A stretch of 64,000 nt of DNA from HRBIN12 sp964447335 (GTDB taxonomy: Bacteria; Actinomycetota; UBA4738; HRBIN12). The position numbers were made by a program, and so were the translations under genes. Under the pieces are notes generated by a model. It searched no databases. It was not told the origin of the DNA and saw only the letters and a program-made list of their open reading frames with translations. Positions 16,750 to 25,271 of this stretch are shown here, piece after piece. The stretch is from positions 21,477 to 85,476 of the forward strand of contig CAYUSA010000004.1 of the NCBI GenBank assembly GCA_964447335.1, read 5' to 3'. Each line of letters begins with the position of its first letter. Position 1 is the first letter of the stretch.

Positions 16750-18396
16750 GTGCTCGCGGAAGCCGTGCAGGCCACGCTCGAGCAGGGGATCCCGCTCAAC
16801 GAGGTGACGTTCTGCGTGGTCGACCTCGAGACGACCGGCGGCTCCCCCGTCGACTCCCGCATCACCGAGATCGGCGCCGTGACCTACAGGGGCGGCGAGC
16901 GCCTCGGCGTGTTCGAGACCCTCGTGAACCCGGGAGTGCCGATCCCCCGGTACATCTCCCGCCTCACGGGGATCGACGACCCGATGGTCGCCAGCGCCCC
17001 GCCGATCGAGTCCGTGCTTCCCTCGTTCGCCGAGTTCGCTCGCGGGAGCGTCTTCGTGGCCCACAACGCGCGGTTCGACTTCACGTTCCTGAACGTCGCC
17101 CTCCGGCGCTTCGACTTCGACCCGCTCCCCTCACCGCCGGTCTGCACAGCTCGCCTCGCCCGGCGTGTCGTGTGGCCCGACGTGCCGAACGTTCGGCTGC
17201 AGACCCTCGCGCAGTACTTCCGCACGGCCGTGCGCCCGAACCACCGCGCGCTCGCCGACGCGCAGGCGTGCGCCGAGGTGCTGCATGGACTGCTCGACCT
17301 CGGGGGGCGGCTCGGTATCGTCACGCTCGGCGATTTGCACCTCGCGGTCCGTGCTCGAGGCCGACCGAACTTCGGCAAGATCCGCCTCGCCGACCACCTC
17401 CTGAGCTCGGCCGGCGTGTACCTGTTCAGGGGTCGCGACGGCCGGGTGCTCTACGTCGGCAAGTCGAAGGACCTCCGCGGTCGGGTGAAGTCGTACTTCT
17501 ACGGCGACTCGCGGAAGAAGGTCGAGGACCTCGTGGCCGAGACCACCTCGGTCGAGGGCGTGCCCTGCGGCTCCGAGCTCGAGGCGCTCGTGCTCGAGGC
17601 GCGGCTCATCCGCCGGCACGAACCGAAGTACAACCGCCGCGGCAAGACCTGGCGCAGGTACGCGTACCTGGAGGTCGACGACGCCGAGGCCTTCCCACGG
17701 CTCAAGGTCGTGCGCGAGCCGAAGGGCTCGGCCGCGTTCCTCGGCCCGTTCCCCTCATCGCAGCACGCGCACCTTGCGAAGGAGGCGCTCGAGGAGGCCT
17801 TCCCGATCCGCCGCTGCGCGACGGCGATGCGTGCCTCGACCCGCTTCGCGCCCTGCGCGCTCGCCGAGATGGGCCGCTGCCTCGCCCCGTGCGAGGGCCG
17901 CGTCGAACCCGAGCGCTACGAGGAGCTCGTCCGGTCCCTCATCTCCGCCCTCTCCCTCCCGGGCGGGTTCCTCGGAGCGCTCGAAGCGAGGATGCTCACG
18001 CTCGCGGCCCAGGAGCGGTTCGAGGAAGCATCCCTCGCGCGCGATCGCCTGCGGGCGCTCGCCGAGGCGCTCGTGCGCGCCAGGACCGACCGCTGGCTGC
18101 TCGGGGCTCGCGAGCTCGCCCTGTGCGATGCAGGCGGTCGGGCGATCCGCCTGTGCGACGGGGCGCTCCAGCGGGATGCGGACGACGAACCGGTCCCCCG
18201 GCCGTGCCCCCGCGACCGCGCCGACGAGGTCGCGGCCGTCCGCTCGTGGCTCGGCCGCAACCAGGTGACGCTCATCGGCGCCGATCCCCCACTCGCCGAG
18301 CCCGTCGACGGCGGCGCCGAGCTCCATCGTCTCCTGCAGACGCTTCGCGGGGCCGATCGGCGGACGGAGGCGGGCCCGTCGGCTCGGAGCGGATGA
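16750..18396 (+). CDS. DEDD exonuclease fused to UvrC-like GIY-YIG nuclease
   Basis: A 548-aa two-nuclease protein. Residues ~15-180 form a DnaQ-like 3'-5' exonuclease with DLETTG (I), HNARFD (II) and HRALADA (III). Residues ~210-300 form a UvrC-type GIY-YIG domain (GVYLFRGRDGRVLYVGKSKDLRGRVKSYF). The remainder resembles UvrC between GIY-YIG and UVR (FAPCALAEMGRCLAPC; EERFEEASLARDRL), but the UvrC RNase H-like and HhH parts are absent. This is the Cho/actinobacterial DEDD-UvrC type, likely in DNA repair. I chose the GTG at 16750 (GGGGAGG six bases upstream); an ATG at 16660 would place the promoter and SOS box inside the gene. Confidence 0.88.
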   Translation: MLAEAVQATLEQGIPLNEVTFCVVDLETTGGSPVDSRITEIGAVTYRGGERLGVFETLVNPGVPIPRYISRLTGIDDPMVASAPPIESVLPSFAEFARGSVFVAHNARFDFTFLNVALRRFDFDPLPSPPVCTARLARRVVWPDVPNVRLQTLAQYFRTAVRPNHRALADAQACAEVLHGLLDLGGRLGIVTLGDLHLAVRARGRPNFGKIRLADHLLSSAGVYLFRGRDGRVLYVGKSKDLRGRVKSYFYGDSRKKVEDLVAETTSVEGVPCGSELEALVLEARLIRRHEPKYNRRGKTWRRYAYLEVDDAEAFPRLKVVREPKGSAAFLGPFPSSQHAHLAKEALEEAFPIRRCATAMRASTRFAPCALAEMGRCLAPCEGRVEPERYEELVRSLISALSLPGGFLGALEARMLTLAAQERFEEASLARDRLRALAEALVRARTDRWLLGARELALCDAGGRAIRLCDGALQRDADDEPVPRPCPRDRADEVAAVRSWLGRNQVTLIGADPPLAEPVDGGAELHRLLQTLRGADRRTEAGPSARSG

Positions 18397-18440
18397 CCGC
18401 GGCCGATAGACTGGCCGGAACGGCGAACAGGAGTCGCACG

Positions 18441-19622
18441 ATGGAAACCGCGGTCATCCTCGAAGGCGCACGCACCCCGATCGGCAGGTTCCTCGGCGGG
18501 TTCTCCGAGCTCCCCACGGTCGAGCTCGGCGTGCTGGCCGTGAAGGAGACCCTTCGCCGGGCGAACGTCGAGCCCGAGCAGGTCGAGCAGACGATCATCG
18601 GCCACGCCCGCCAGGCGGGGAACGGCCCGAACACGGGACGCCAGGTGAGCGTGAAGAGCGGCATCCCGATCGAGGTGCCCGCCTACAACGTGAACATGGC
18701 GTGCGCCTCGGGCATGAAGGCGATCCACCTCGGCGCGCAGCAGATCATGACCGGCGAGGCCGAGGTCGTGGTCGTCGGCGGGATGGAGAACATGACGCGC
18801 GTGCCCTTCCTCCTCGACCGGATGCGGTTCGGCTACCGCCTCGGCGACGCGACGGTCTACGACGCGATGTACAGGGACGGACTGCTCGACCCGCTCTCGG
18901 GAGTCCTCATGGGCGAGACCGCCGAGAACCTGGTCGACATGTACGGGATCTCGCGCGAGGAGCAGGACGCGTTCGCGCTCGAGTCGCAGCAGAAGGCCGA
19001 AGCCAACAAGGCGCGCCGGGCGCTCGAGACGTTCCCCGTGGAGGCGCCGAACCCCAAGGGCAAGGGCACCATCGTCGTCGAGGAGGACGAGCATCCGCGT
19101 CCCGAGACGACCATGGAGACCCTCGCGAAGCTCCCGCCGGTGTTCCGCAAGGAGGGCTCGGTCACCGCGGGGAACGCGAGCGGCCTCACCGACGGCGCCG
19201 GCGCGATGGTCCTCATGAGCGAGTCCCGCGCGAAGTCCGAGGGCCGCGAGGTCCTCGCGAGGATCGTCGGGATGTCCTCGGCCGGCGTGCCGCCCGAGAT
19301 CATGGGCATCGGCCCGGTCCCGGCCACGCGCAAGGTGATGGAGAGGACCGGCCTGTCGCTCGCCGACATGGACTGCATCGAGGTGAACGAGGCCTTCGCG
19401 GCGCAGGTCATCGCATGCGAGCGCGAGCTGAAGTTCGAGCGCGACAAGCTGAACCCCAAGGGCGGCGGTATCTCGGTCGGCCACCCGATCGGCCTATCGG
19501 GCACTCGCGTCGCCCTCACGCTCGCGTACGAGATGCGCGAGATGGGACACGCGCTCGGGCTCGCGACCCTCTGCGTCTCGGGCGGTCAGGGCACCGCGGT
19601 GGTGCTGGAGCGAGCGAGCTGA
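18441..19622 (+). CDS. Acetyl-CoA C-acetyltransferase (thiolase)
   Basis: A 393-aa thiolase that condenses two acetyl-CoA to acetoacetyl-CoA or cleaves 3-ketoacyl-CoA. The nucleophile is C88 in NMACASGMKA, the base H348 is in GHPIGLSG, and C378 is in CVSGGQG; NEAFAAQ completes the active site. Length and motifs fit a degradative or biosynthetic type II thiolase. ATG at 18441 with ACAGGAG upstream. The Lrp-type gene follows after 20 bp with its own GGAGGAG, so they are co-transcribed and that protein may sense an amino or acyl acid linked to this step. Confidence 0.93.
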   Translation: METAVILEGARTPIGRFLGGFSELPTVELGVLAVKETLRRANVEPEQVEQTIIGHARQAGNGPNTGRQVSVKSGIPIEVPAYNVNMACASGMKAIHLGAQQIMTGEAEVVVVGGMENMTRVPFLLDRMRFGYRLGDATVYDAMYRDGLLDPLSGVLMGETAENLVDMYGISREEQDAFALESQQKAEANKARRALETFPVEAPNPKGKGTIVVEEDEHPRPETTMETLAKLPPVFRKEGSVTAGNASGLTDGAGAMVLMSESRAKSEGREVLARIVGMSSAGVPPEIMGIGPVPATRKVMERTGLSLADMDCIEVNEAFAAQVIACERELKFERDKLNPKGGGISVGHPIGLSGTRVALTLAYEMREMGHALGLATLCVSGGQGTAVVLERAS

Positions 19623-19642
19623 TCCGGACGGGAGGAGACGAG

Positions 19643-19927
19643 ATGGTCCACGCGGTCGTCCTCGTGCAGTGCGAGATCGACGAGATCCCCGAGGCCGCCC
19701 AGGCCATCGCGGACCTGCAGGGCGTGTCCGAGGTCTACTCGGTCGCGGGCGAGTTCGACCTCGTCGCGATCGTTCGGGTCGGGGGGCACGACGAGCTCGC
19801 GACGGCGATCCCGGGCGGCATCGCGAAGGTCGAGGGCGTGGTGCGGACCGAGACGCTCATCGCGTTCCAGGTCTACTCCAAGCACGACCTCGAGCGACTG
19901 TTCTCGATCGGCTTCGACGAGGCCTGA
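19643..19927 (+). CDS. Lrp/AsnC ligand-binding (RAM) domain protein without HTH
   Basis: A 94-aa stand-alone RAM/ACT-like domain. HAVVLVQCEIDEIPEAAQAIADLQGV, SVAGEFDLVAIVRVGGHDELA and the closing TETLIAFQVYSKHDLERLF match the effector domain of Lrp/AsnC regulators, but the usual N-terminal DNA-binding domain is absent. Stand-alone RAM proteins assemble as dimers to decamers and bind amino acids, usually modulating other regulators or enzymes. Co-transcribed with the thiolase. Confidence 0.88.
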   Translation: MVHAVVLVQCEIDEIPEAAQAIADLQGVSEVYSVAGEFDLVAIVRVGGHDELATAIPGGIAKVEGVVRTETLIAFQVYSKHDLERLFSIGFDEA

Positions 19928-19944
19928 GCCCGGCGCTCATCCGG

Positions 19945-20052
19945 TCACGCGAGGGCCCAGATGATGAGCGCGGCGATGACCACGACGGCCGCGAGCAGGT
20001 ACAGCAGGTCGCCCCGCTTCACCTTGCCGGGCTGCATCGCGTTGAAACCCAT
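19945..20052 (-). CDS. 35-aa single-pass membrane microprotein
   Basis: A 35-codon gene: a polar start (MGFNAMQPGKVKRGD) followed by one strong transmembrane helix (LLYLLAAVVVIAALIIWALA). Its ATG overlaps the previous stop by one base (TGATG), giving good support for translation by coupling. Unknown function; such proteins often modulate a larger membrane partner. It is the last of four overlapping minus-strand genes that begin with a receiver-like protein. Confidence 0.65.
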   Translation of the reverse strand: MGFNAMQPGKVKRGDLLYLLAAVVVIAALIIWALA

Positions 20053-20276
20053 CAGCCGTCCTCGGTCGGCTCGGCGAGGTGGTAGTACTCGCGGAGCTTG
20101 TCCTCCGAGAGCCAGTAGATGTGCTGTCGCACGGTGGAGGCGTACGTGAGCGCCTCGGTCTCGTCGCGGCAGGGGCGCGTCGACGCCTCACGCCCCGACG
20201 GGTCGAGGATGGTCACCGTCCACCCGGCGTCGCCCCGGCGCACGTCCACCGCGTAGCCGTTCGCGGCGGCACCCAC
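20052..20276 (-). CDS. 74-aa protein of unknown function
   Basis: A 74-residue protein, not recognised. Predicted mixed alpha/beta: YAVDVRRGDAGWTVTILDPSGREAST forms likely strands and DETEALTYASTVRQHIYWLSEDKLREYYH a helix. The pattern resembles small proteins with a two-stranded sheet packed on a helix. The GTG at 20276 is 2 bp after the stop of the upstream 99-aa gene; an upstream start is not possible without deep overlap. Part of the four-gene coupled cluster. Confidence 0.6.
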   Translation of the reverse strand: MGAAANGYAVDVRRGDAGWTVTILDPSGREASTRPCRDETEALTYASTVRQHIYWLSEDKLREYYHLAEPTEDG

Positions 20277-20278
20277 GG

Positions 20279-20578
20279 TCAGCCCCGCGACCCGCTCCCG
20301 TGCGCGTGCATGCGCTCGAGCCGCTCGAGATGCTCCCGCAGCGTCGCGAGCACGGAGTCCAGGTCGAGCACGAAGTCCGGCTCGAGGTCGGCGGTCTTCT
20401 GCAGCGCGTTCTCGAGCGTGTTCCCTGCCTGCTCGGCGTCGCGGAGCGAGTCCACGAGGACCACCGCGTAGTCGGCCTGGAAGGGCTTGCCGTCCCACGG
20501 GCACTCCCCGCCGTTGCGCAGCACCTGCTCGACCAGGAACTCCCGGCCGCACCGCCTGCACGTCCCCTTGATCTTCAC
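20279..20578 (-). CDS. 99-aa zinc-ribbon-like protein
   Basis: A 99-aa protein with a probable N-terminal zinc site, C7-RR-C10 then C26 (IKGTCRRCGREFLVEQVL, GGECPWDGKPFQADYAV); the fourth ligand may be D29 or another residue. The remainder is a charged helical region (DSLRDAEQAGNTLENALQ, LDSVLATLREHLERLERM) that could form a coiled coil. GTG start overlaps the stop of the receiver-like gene (GTGA). Unknown function; context suggests a partner of that protein. Confidence 0.6.
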   Translation of the reverse strand: MKIKGTCRRCGREFLVEQVLRNGGECPWDGKPFQADYAVVLVDSLRDAEQAGNTLENALQKTADLEPDFVLDLDSVLATLREHLERLERMHAHGSGSRG

Positions 20579-20979
20579 GCGGTCTCCTTCTTGATCGTCC
20601 CACCGACGAGCTCGAGCAGCCGGTCGGCCAGCTCGAACGGGTCGACGGGCTTCACGAACCAGGCGTCGGCGCCTGACCACCTGGCGAGCCATGCGTCTTG
20701 ACGCCGCTCCAGCAAGATGACGATGGCGCCCGGATAGGGCTCGAGTGCGCCGCGCAGGTCCTTCGCCAGCGAGAACGCGCCCGCGCGCGAGGCGATCTCG
20801 TCCGCGACCACGACGTCGGGCTGCTCCCGGAACGCGACCGTGACACCGCGCTCCCCGTTCGTCGCCTCGAGGAACTCGAGCGGTGTCCCCAGCCGTCGCT
20901 CGATGCCCGCCACGGCGAGGGACATCAGCTCGCGCGACTCGGGCTCCGGGGACACGAGCAGCACCTTCACGGCGCGCAT
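20575..20979 (-). CDS. Atypical response-regulator receiver domain protein
   Basis: A 134-aa stand-alone CheY-like domain. VKVLLVSPEPESRELMSLAV is the first strand and helix, PDVVVADE places an Asp at the phospho-acceptor position, and WFVKPVDPFELADRLLELV carries the conserved Lys. The acidic pair that normally follows strand 1 (DD) is replaced by SP, so metal binding and phosphorylation are doubtful: a pseudo-receiver. No output domain. It leads a chain of three very small genes joined by overlaps and is divergent from the cysteine desulfurase (77 bp between). Confidence 0.72.
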   Translation of the reverse strand: MRAVKVLLVSPEPESRELMSLAVAGIERRLGTPLEFLEATNGERGVTVAFREQPDVVVADEIASRAGAFSLAKDLRGALEPYPGAIVILLERRQDAWLARWSGADAWFVKPVDPFELADRLLELVGGTIKKETA

Positions 20980-21056
20980 CCTACCAATCGCCCTGGTCGG
21001 GACCGCGGCGCCCGCCCGGCTATCATGGGCGCGCACCCTTCCCGAACGGACGATCC

Positions 21057-22235
21057 ATGACGACCGCGACCTATCTCGACCACACCTCATCGACGCCGCT
21101 CGTCGGGGCCGCGCGCGAGGCGCTCATCGACGCGCTCGACGCGTTCGGCGACCCCCTGCGCCTGCACGCGAACGGCCTCTCGGCACGCCGGCTGCTCGAC
21201 GACGCGAGGGCGCACGTCGCCGACGTCCTCGCGGCCCAACCGGACGAGATCGTCTTCACGTCGGGAGGAACCGAGTCCGTGGCGCTCGCGATCTGGGGCG
21301 GCGTGCGGCCGATCCGCGAGATCGGCAACCGGGTGGTCACGAGCTCGGTCGAGCACCCGGCCGTGGGGGGGGTCCTCCATACGCTCGAGATGGACGGGTT
21401 CGAGTCCGTGCTCGTGCCGGTCGACAGGACTGGGGAGGTGGATCTCGATGTGTTCTCCGCGGAGATCCGCAAGCCCGGAACCCTCCTGGCCTCCATCCAG
21501 CACGCGAACCACGAGGTCGGCACGATGCAGCCGATCGCCGAGGCCGCCCGCCTGTGCCGGGAGGCCGGCGTCCTGTTCCACACCGACGCCTGCCAGACCG
21601 TCGGCCGCCTCCCGGTGGACACCTCGGCGCTCGAGATCGACCTCCTGTCGCTCTCGGCCCACAAGTTCGGCGGGCCCGCGGGCGTCGGTGCGCTCTACGT
21701 GCGCCGCGGCGTGCCGGTGGCGGCCTACCCCTGTGGGGACGACCGGGAGCGGCGGCGGCGTTCGGGGATGGAGAACATCCCGGGCGTGGCCGCGATGGCG
21801 GCCGCCCTCGAGGCCTCGCTCGAAGACAGCGGCGATCAGGCCGCCGTCCAGTGGGCCCTCACGGACCGGCTCCGTCGCGGCCTGGCCGAGATCCCCGGCC
21901 TCGAGCTCCACGGCCACCGCACGCAGCGGGTGCCCCACATCGTGGCCTTCTCCGTCGCCGACCTCGACGCCGAGATCCTGAGCTTGGCCCTGGACGACCA
22001 GGGTTTCCGGCTCGCGGCCGGCTCCAACTGCTCGGGCGCACCTGGCGAGGCCTCGCCGGTCCTCGAGCACATGGGCGTCCCGGGGCGTTCGAGCTTCCGG
22101 ATCGGCGTCGGGCGCGACACGACCCCCGACGACGTGGAGCGGTTCCTCGCCACGCTCCCGGCCCTGGTCGAGGAGCTCCGCCGCGTCGAGACGGCCTCGG
22201 GGCGGGCCATGGCCCGCTACCTCCCGGAGGGATGA
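21057..22235 (+). CDS. Cysteine desulfurase (NifS/IscS-like)
   Basis: A 392-aa class V PLP aminotransferase that releases sulfur from cysteine for Fe-S cluster or thio-modification pathways. The opening TYLDHTSSTPLV, SGGTESVALAI for phosphate binding, SAHKFGGPAG with PLP Lys K203 and GSNCSG with active-site C325 are all present. This is the group I (IscS/NifS) type, distinct from the SufS near 45 kb. Alone on this strand; mnmA, which often follows in actinobacteria, is not here. Confidence 0.92.
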   Translation: MTTATYLDHTSSTPLVGAAREALIDALDAFGDPLRLHANGLSARRLLDDARAHVADVLAAQPDEIVFTSGGTESVALAIWGGVRPIREIGNRVVTSSVEHPAVGGVLHTLEMDGFESVLVPVDRTGEVDLDVFSAEIRKPGTLLASIQHANHEVGTMQPIAEAARLCREAGVLFHTDACQTVGRLPVDTSALEIDLLSLSAHKFGGPAGVGALYVRRGVPVAAYPCGDDRERRRRSGMENIPGVAAMAAALEASLEDSGDQAAVQWALTDRLRRGLAEIPGLELHGHRTQRVPHIVAFSVADLDAEILSLALDDQGFRLAAGSNCSGAPGEASPVLEHMGVPGRSSFRIGVGRDTTPDDVERFLATLPALVEELRRVETASGRAMARYLPEG

Positions 22236-22248
22236 CGGCGGGCGCCGA

Positions 22249-23301
22249 CTACTCGACGGTCCAGGTGTCGCCGGACCGCAGGAGCTTCTCCAGGCTCCCC
22301 TTGCCCAAACGGTCGGTCGCCATCTTGATCTGCGCGGTCATCGCCTCACCGTAGACGGGGCGCTCGACCTCGCGGAACACCCCGATGCACGTGGGCTCCG
22401 TCGGGCCGTGTCCCGCCGTGTGCGCGAGCGCGAACGCGAGTGAGGGCCGTCCGTGCCGGTCGTGGGTCACGATCCGGTCCTTCAGCGTCTTCTCGACCTC
22501 AGTGATGACCAGGCGGCCGTTCTCGCCGACCGAGACGCAGCGCTTGCCCTCGTCGAAGACGATCGGCTCGCCCTGCTCGAGGCGGATCTGGTTGTGGATG
22601 CCCTGGGGCTTCTCGCGCAGCATGTCGAACGCACCGTCGTTGAAGACGTTGCAGTTCTGGTAGATCTCGACGAACGCGGTGCCGCGGTGGGCGGCCGCCT
22701 CGCGGAGCACCTGGGTCATGTGCTGCCGGTCGTTGTCGATCGTGCGGGCCACGAAGGTGCCCTCGGCGCCGAGCGCGAGCGCGATCGGGTTGAACGGGTG
22801 GTCCACCGAGCCGAACGGCGTCGACTTCGTGACCTTCCCCTCCTCGCTCGTCGGCGAGTACTGCCCCTTCGTGAGTCCGTAGATCTGGTTGTTGAACATC
22901 AAGATCCGAAGGTTCACGTTCCGCCGCAGCGCGTGGATCAGGTGGTTCCCGCCGATGGACAGCGCGTCACCGTCGCCGGTGACGACCCACACGTTGAGGT
23001 TGGGGTTGGCCGTCGCGATCCCGGTCGCGATCGCCGGGGCGCGCCCGTGGATCCCGTGGATCCCGTACGTGTCCAGGTAGTAGGTGAACCGTCCCGAGCA
23101 CCCGATGCCCGAGACGAACACCGTGTCGTCCGGCGCGATGCCGAGCTCGGGCATGAACGACTGGACCGTCGCGAGGATCGCGTAGTCGCCGCACCCGGGG
23201 CACCAGCGGACCTCGTTCGCGCTGCTGAAGTCCTTCTTCGTGAGCGTCGTGACGGCGCCCTCGCCGTCACCGCCCGGGCCGGTCGTCAGCTCGTCGCTCA
23301 C
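22249..23301 (-). CDS. korB: 2-oxoacid:ferredoxin oxidoreductase beta subunit
   Basis: A 350-aa TPP-binding subunit for CoA- and ferredoxin-dependent oxidative decarboxylation of 2-oxoglutarate or another 2-oxoacid. A CPGC cluster motif is at 34-37 (VRWCPGCGDYAIL), GIGCSGR holds a further Cys, and GDGDALSIGGNH...MFNN is the TPP/Mg motif. ATPNLNVWVV- and IYGLTKGQYSPTS-type stretches match KorB of mycobacteria. The GTG start overlaps the alpha stop (GTGA). In actinobacteria KorAB often replaces or backs up the 2-oxoglutarate dehydrogenase complex. Confidence 0.92.
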   Translation of the reverse strand: MSDELTTGPGGDGEGAVTTLTKKDFSSANEVRWCPGCGDYAILATVQSFMPELGIAPDDTVFVSGIGCSGRFTYYLDTYGIHGIHGRAPAIATGIATANPNLNVWVVTGDGDALSIGGNHLIHALRRNVNLRILMFNNQIYGLTKGQYSPTSEEGKVTKSTPFGSVDHPFNPIALALGAEGTFVARTIDNDRQHMTQVLREAAAHRGTAFVEIYQNCNVFNDGAFDMLREKPQGIHNQIRLEQGEPIVFDEGKRCVSVGENGRLVITEVEKTLKDRIVTHDRHGRPSLAFALAHTAGHGPTEPTCIGVFREVERPVYGEAMTAQIKMATDRLGKGSLEKLLRSGDTWTVE

Positions 23302-25139
23302 TGGTCCATCACCCTCAGCATCTCGGCCTCGAGCTCCTCGGCGAAGAAGGGCTGCCCCTTCACCTTGCAGTAGGACGTCGCGTCGATCAGGAACCGCGCG
23401 CGGATCAGGAGCGCGAGCTGGCCCATGTTCATCTCCGGGATCAGCACCTTGCGGTACGCCCGAACGACCTCGCCGGTGTTCGTCGGGAACGGGTTCAGGT
23501 GGACGAGGTGCGCGACTGCCACCTTGCGACCCGCCTCTCGCACGCGCCGGGCGGCCGCCTGGATCGAGCCGTACGACGACCCCCATCCGAGCACGAGCAG
23601 CTCGGCGTCGCCGCTTGGGTCGTCGACCTCGAGCGGCGGCAGGTCCTCGGCGACACGAGCGACCTTCGCGGCCCGCAGCTCGCTCATGCGCTCGTGGTTG
23701 TCGGCGTCGTAGCTGATGGCACCCGACTCGTCCTTCTCGAGCCCGCCGATCCGGTGGCGCAGACCCGGAGTGCCCGGGACCGCCCACGGCCGCGCGAGCG
23801 CGTCGTCCCGCAGGTACGGCAGGAACTCGTCGCCCGCGTTCGGGCCCGTGGCGAAGTTCGGGTCGATCTCCGGCAGCGAATCGAGGTCCGGGATCTGCCA
23901 CGGCTCCGTGGAGTTCCCGAGGAACGTGTCCGACAGCACGATCACCGGTGTGCGGTACCTCACCGCGATGCGGCACGCCTCGATCGCGGCGTCGAAGCAG
24001 TGCGACGGCGACCGAGCGGCGATGACCGGCAGCGGGGACTCGCCGTGCCGTCCGAACAGGGACAGGAGCAGGTCACCTTGCTCGGTCTTCGTCGGCATGC
24101 CGGTCGAAGGCCCCGCGCGCTGGACGTCGACGATGACCATCGGGAGCTCGAGCATCACGGCGAGGCCGAGCGTCTCGGCCTTGAGGTCCATCCCCGGGCC
24201 GCTCGTGCCGGTCACGCCGAGGTGCCCGGCGAACGAGGCGCCGAGGGCGATCCCCGCCGCCGCGATCTCGTCCTCGGCCTGCAGCGTGAGGACGCCGAAG
24301 TTCTTGAGGCGCGAGAGCTCGTGCAGGAGCTCGGACGCCGGCGTGATCGGGTAGCTCGCGTAGAACAGCGGGATCCCGCTGCGTTCGCTCGCCGCCACGA
24401 GTCCCCACGCGAGCGCCCCGGCCCCGGAGATGTTCCGGTACGTGCCGGCGTGCGCGGGAGCGGGCTTCACCTCGTAGCGGACCACGAACAGCTCGGTCGT
24501 CTCGCCGAAGTTGTAGCCGGCCTTGAAGGCGGCGACGTTCGCGTCGTAGACCTGCGGCTTATCGCCGAACTTGCGCTCGAGCCAGTCCAGGGTCACCTCG
24601 ACCGGGCGGTCGTACATCCACGAGACCAGGCCGAGGGCGAACATGTTCTTCGAGCGCTCGGCCTCCTTGCGCGACAGACCGAGCTCCTCGACGGCGCGCA
24701 CCGTGATCGAGGTCATCGGCACGAGGAAGACGTGATAGCCCTCGAGCGAGGCGTCCTCGAGCGGGTTCGAGGTGTAGCCGGCCTTCTCGAGGCTGCGCTG
24801 CGTGAACGCGTCCTCGTTGATGATGACGGTGCCGCCCTTCTGGACGAGGTTCAGCTCGGCCTTCAGCGCTGCCGGGTTCATCGCGACGAGGACGTCCGGA
24901 TGATCTCCCGGCGTCATGATCTCCCGGGAGGAGAACTGGATCTGGAAGGCGGAGACGCCGTGGACCGTGCCCGCGGGGGCGCGGATCTCGGCGGGGAAGT
25001 CCGGGAGGGTCGCCAGGTCGTTGCCGAGGACCGCCGTGGCACTGGTGAATCGATCGCCGGTCAGCTGCATCCCGTCACCCGAGTCGCCGGCGAACCGGAT
25101 GACGACGCGCTCTTTCTCTTCGACCTGCTTCGACATCAT
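23298..25139 (-). CDS. korA: 2-oxoacid:ferredoxin oxidoreductase alpha subunit (gamma-alpha fusion)
   Basis: A 613-aa fusion of the gamma domain (residues ~1-190: VVIRFAGDSGDGMQLTGDRF, APAGTVHGVSAFQIQ) and alpha domain (from ISGAGALAWGLVAA; YASYPITPASELLHELS, TSGPGMDLKAETLGLAVM, QRAGPSTGMPTKTEQGD), as in mycobacterial KorA. It forms a heterotetramer with KorB. I chose the ATG at 25139, though an in-frame GTG at 25217 would give ~639 aa, nearer the family length. AAGGAGG lies 23 nt before the ATG with a short hairpin between. Confidence 0.9.
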   Translation of the reverse strand: MMSKQVEEKERVVIRFAGDSGDGMQLTGDRFTSATAVLGNDLATLPDFPAEIRAPAGTVHGVSAFQIQFSSREIMTPGDHPDVLVAMNPAALKAELNLVQKGGTVIINEDAFTQRSLEKAGYTSNPLEDASLEGYHVFLVPMTSITVRAVEELGLSRKEAERSKNMFALGLVSWMYDRPVEVTLDWLERKFGDKPQVYDANVAAFKAGYNFGETTELFVVRYEVKPAPAHAGTYRNISGAGALAWGLVAASERSGIPLFYASYPITPASELLHELSRLKNFGVLTLQAEDEIAAAGIALGASFAGHLGVTGTSGPGMDLKAETLGLAVMLELPMVIVDVQRAGPSTGMPTKTEQGDLLLSLFGRHGESPLPVIAARSPSHCFDAAIEACRIAVRYRTPVIVLSDTFLGNSTEPWQIPDLDSLPEIDPNFATGPNAGDEFLPYLRDDALARPWAVPGTPGLRHRIGGLEKDESGAISYDADNHERMSELRAAKVARVAEDLPPLEVDDPSGDAELLVLGWGSSYGSIQAAARRVREAGRKVAVAHLVHLNPFPTNTGEVVRAYRKVLIPEMNMGQLALLIRARFLIDATSYCKVKGQPFFAEELEAEMLRVMDQ

Positions 25140-25143
25140 GGTG

Positions 25144-25169
25144 CCGGGCAGCGCCCGGGCAACCTCCTT
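25144..25169 (-). promoter_or_regulatory. Distant Shine-Dalgarno and hairpin ahead of korA
   Basis: On the minus strand AAGGAGG (25163-25169) is the best ribosome-binding sequence near korA but lies 23 nt from the ATG. A GC-rich inverted repeat (25144-25149 with 25153-25158, 3-base loop) lies between them; folded, it would bring the site to a normal distance of about 8 nt. If instead korA starts at 25217 this is coding and meaningless. Confidence 0.35.
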
Positions 25170-25271
25170 CGCGAGGATCGGGAACGGCTCGTTACCTAGC
25201 GTACCGCCTGCGCTCACGAGGGACGGCGCGAGCGGTACCGTGAGGGCCACGAGGCGAAGGAGGAGACCCGG

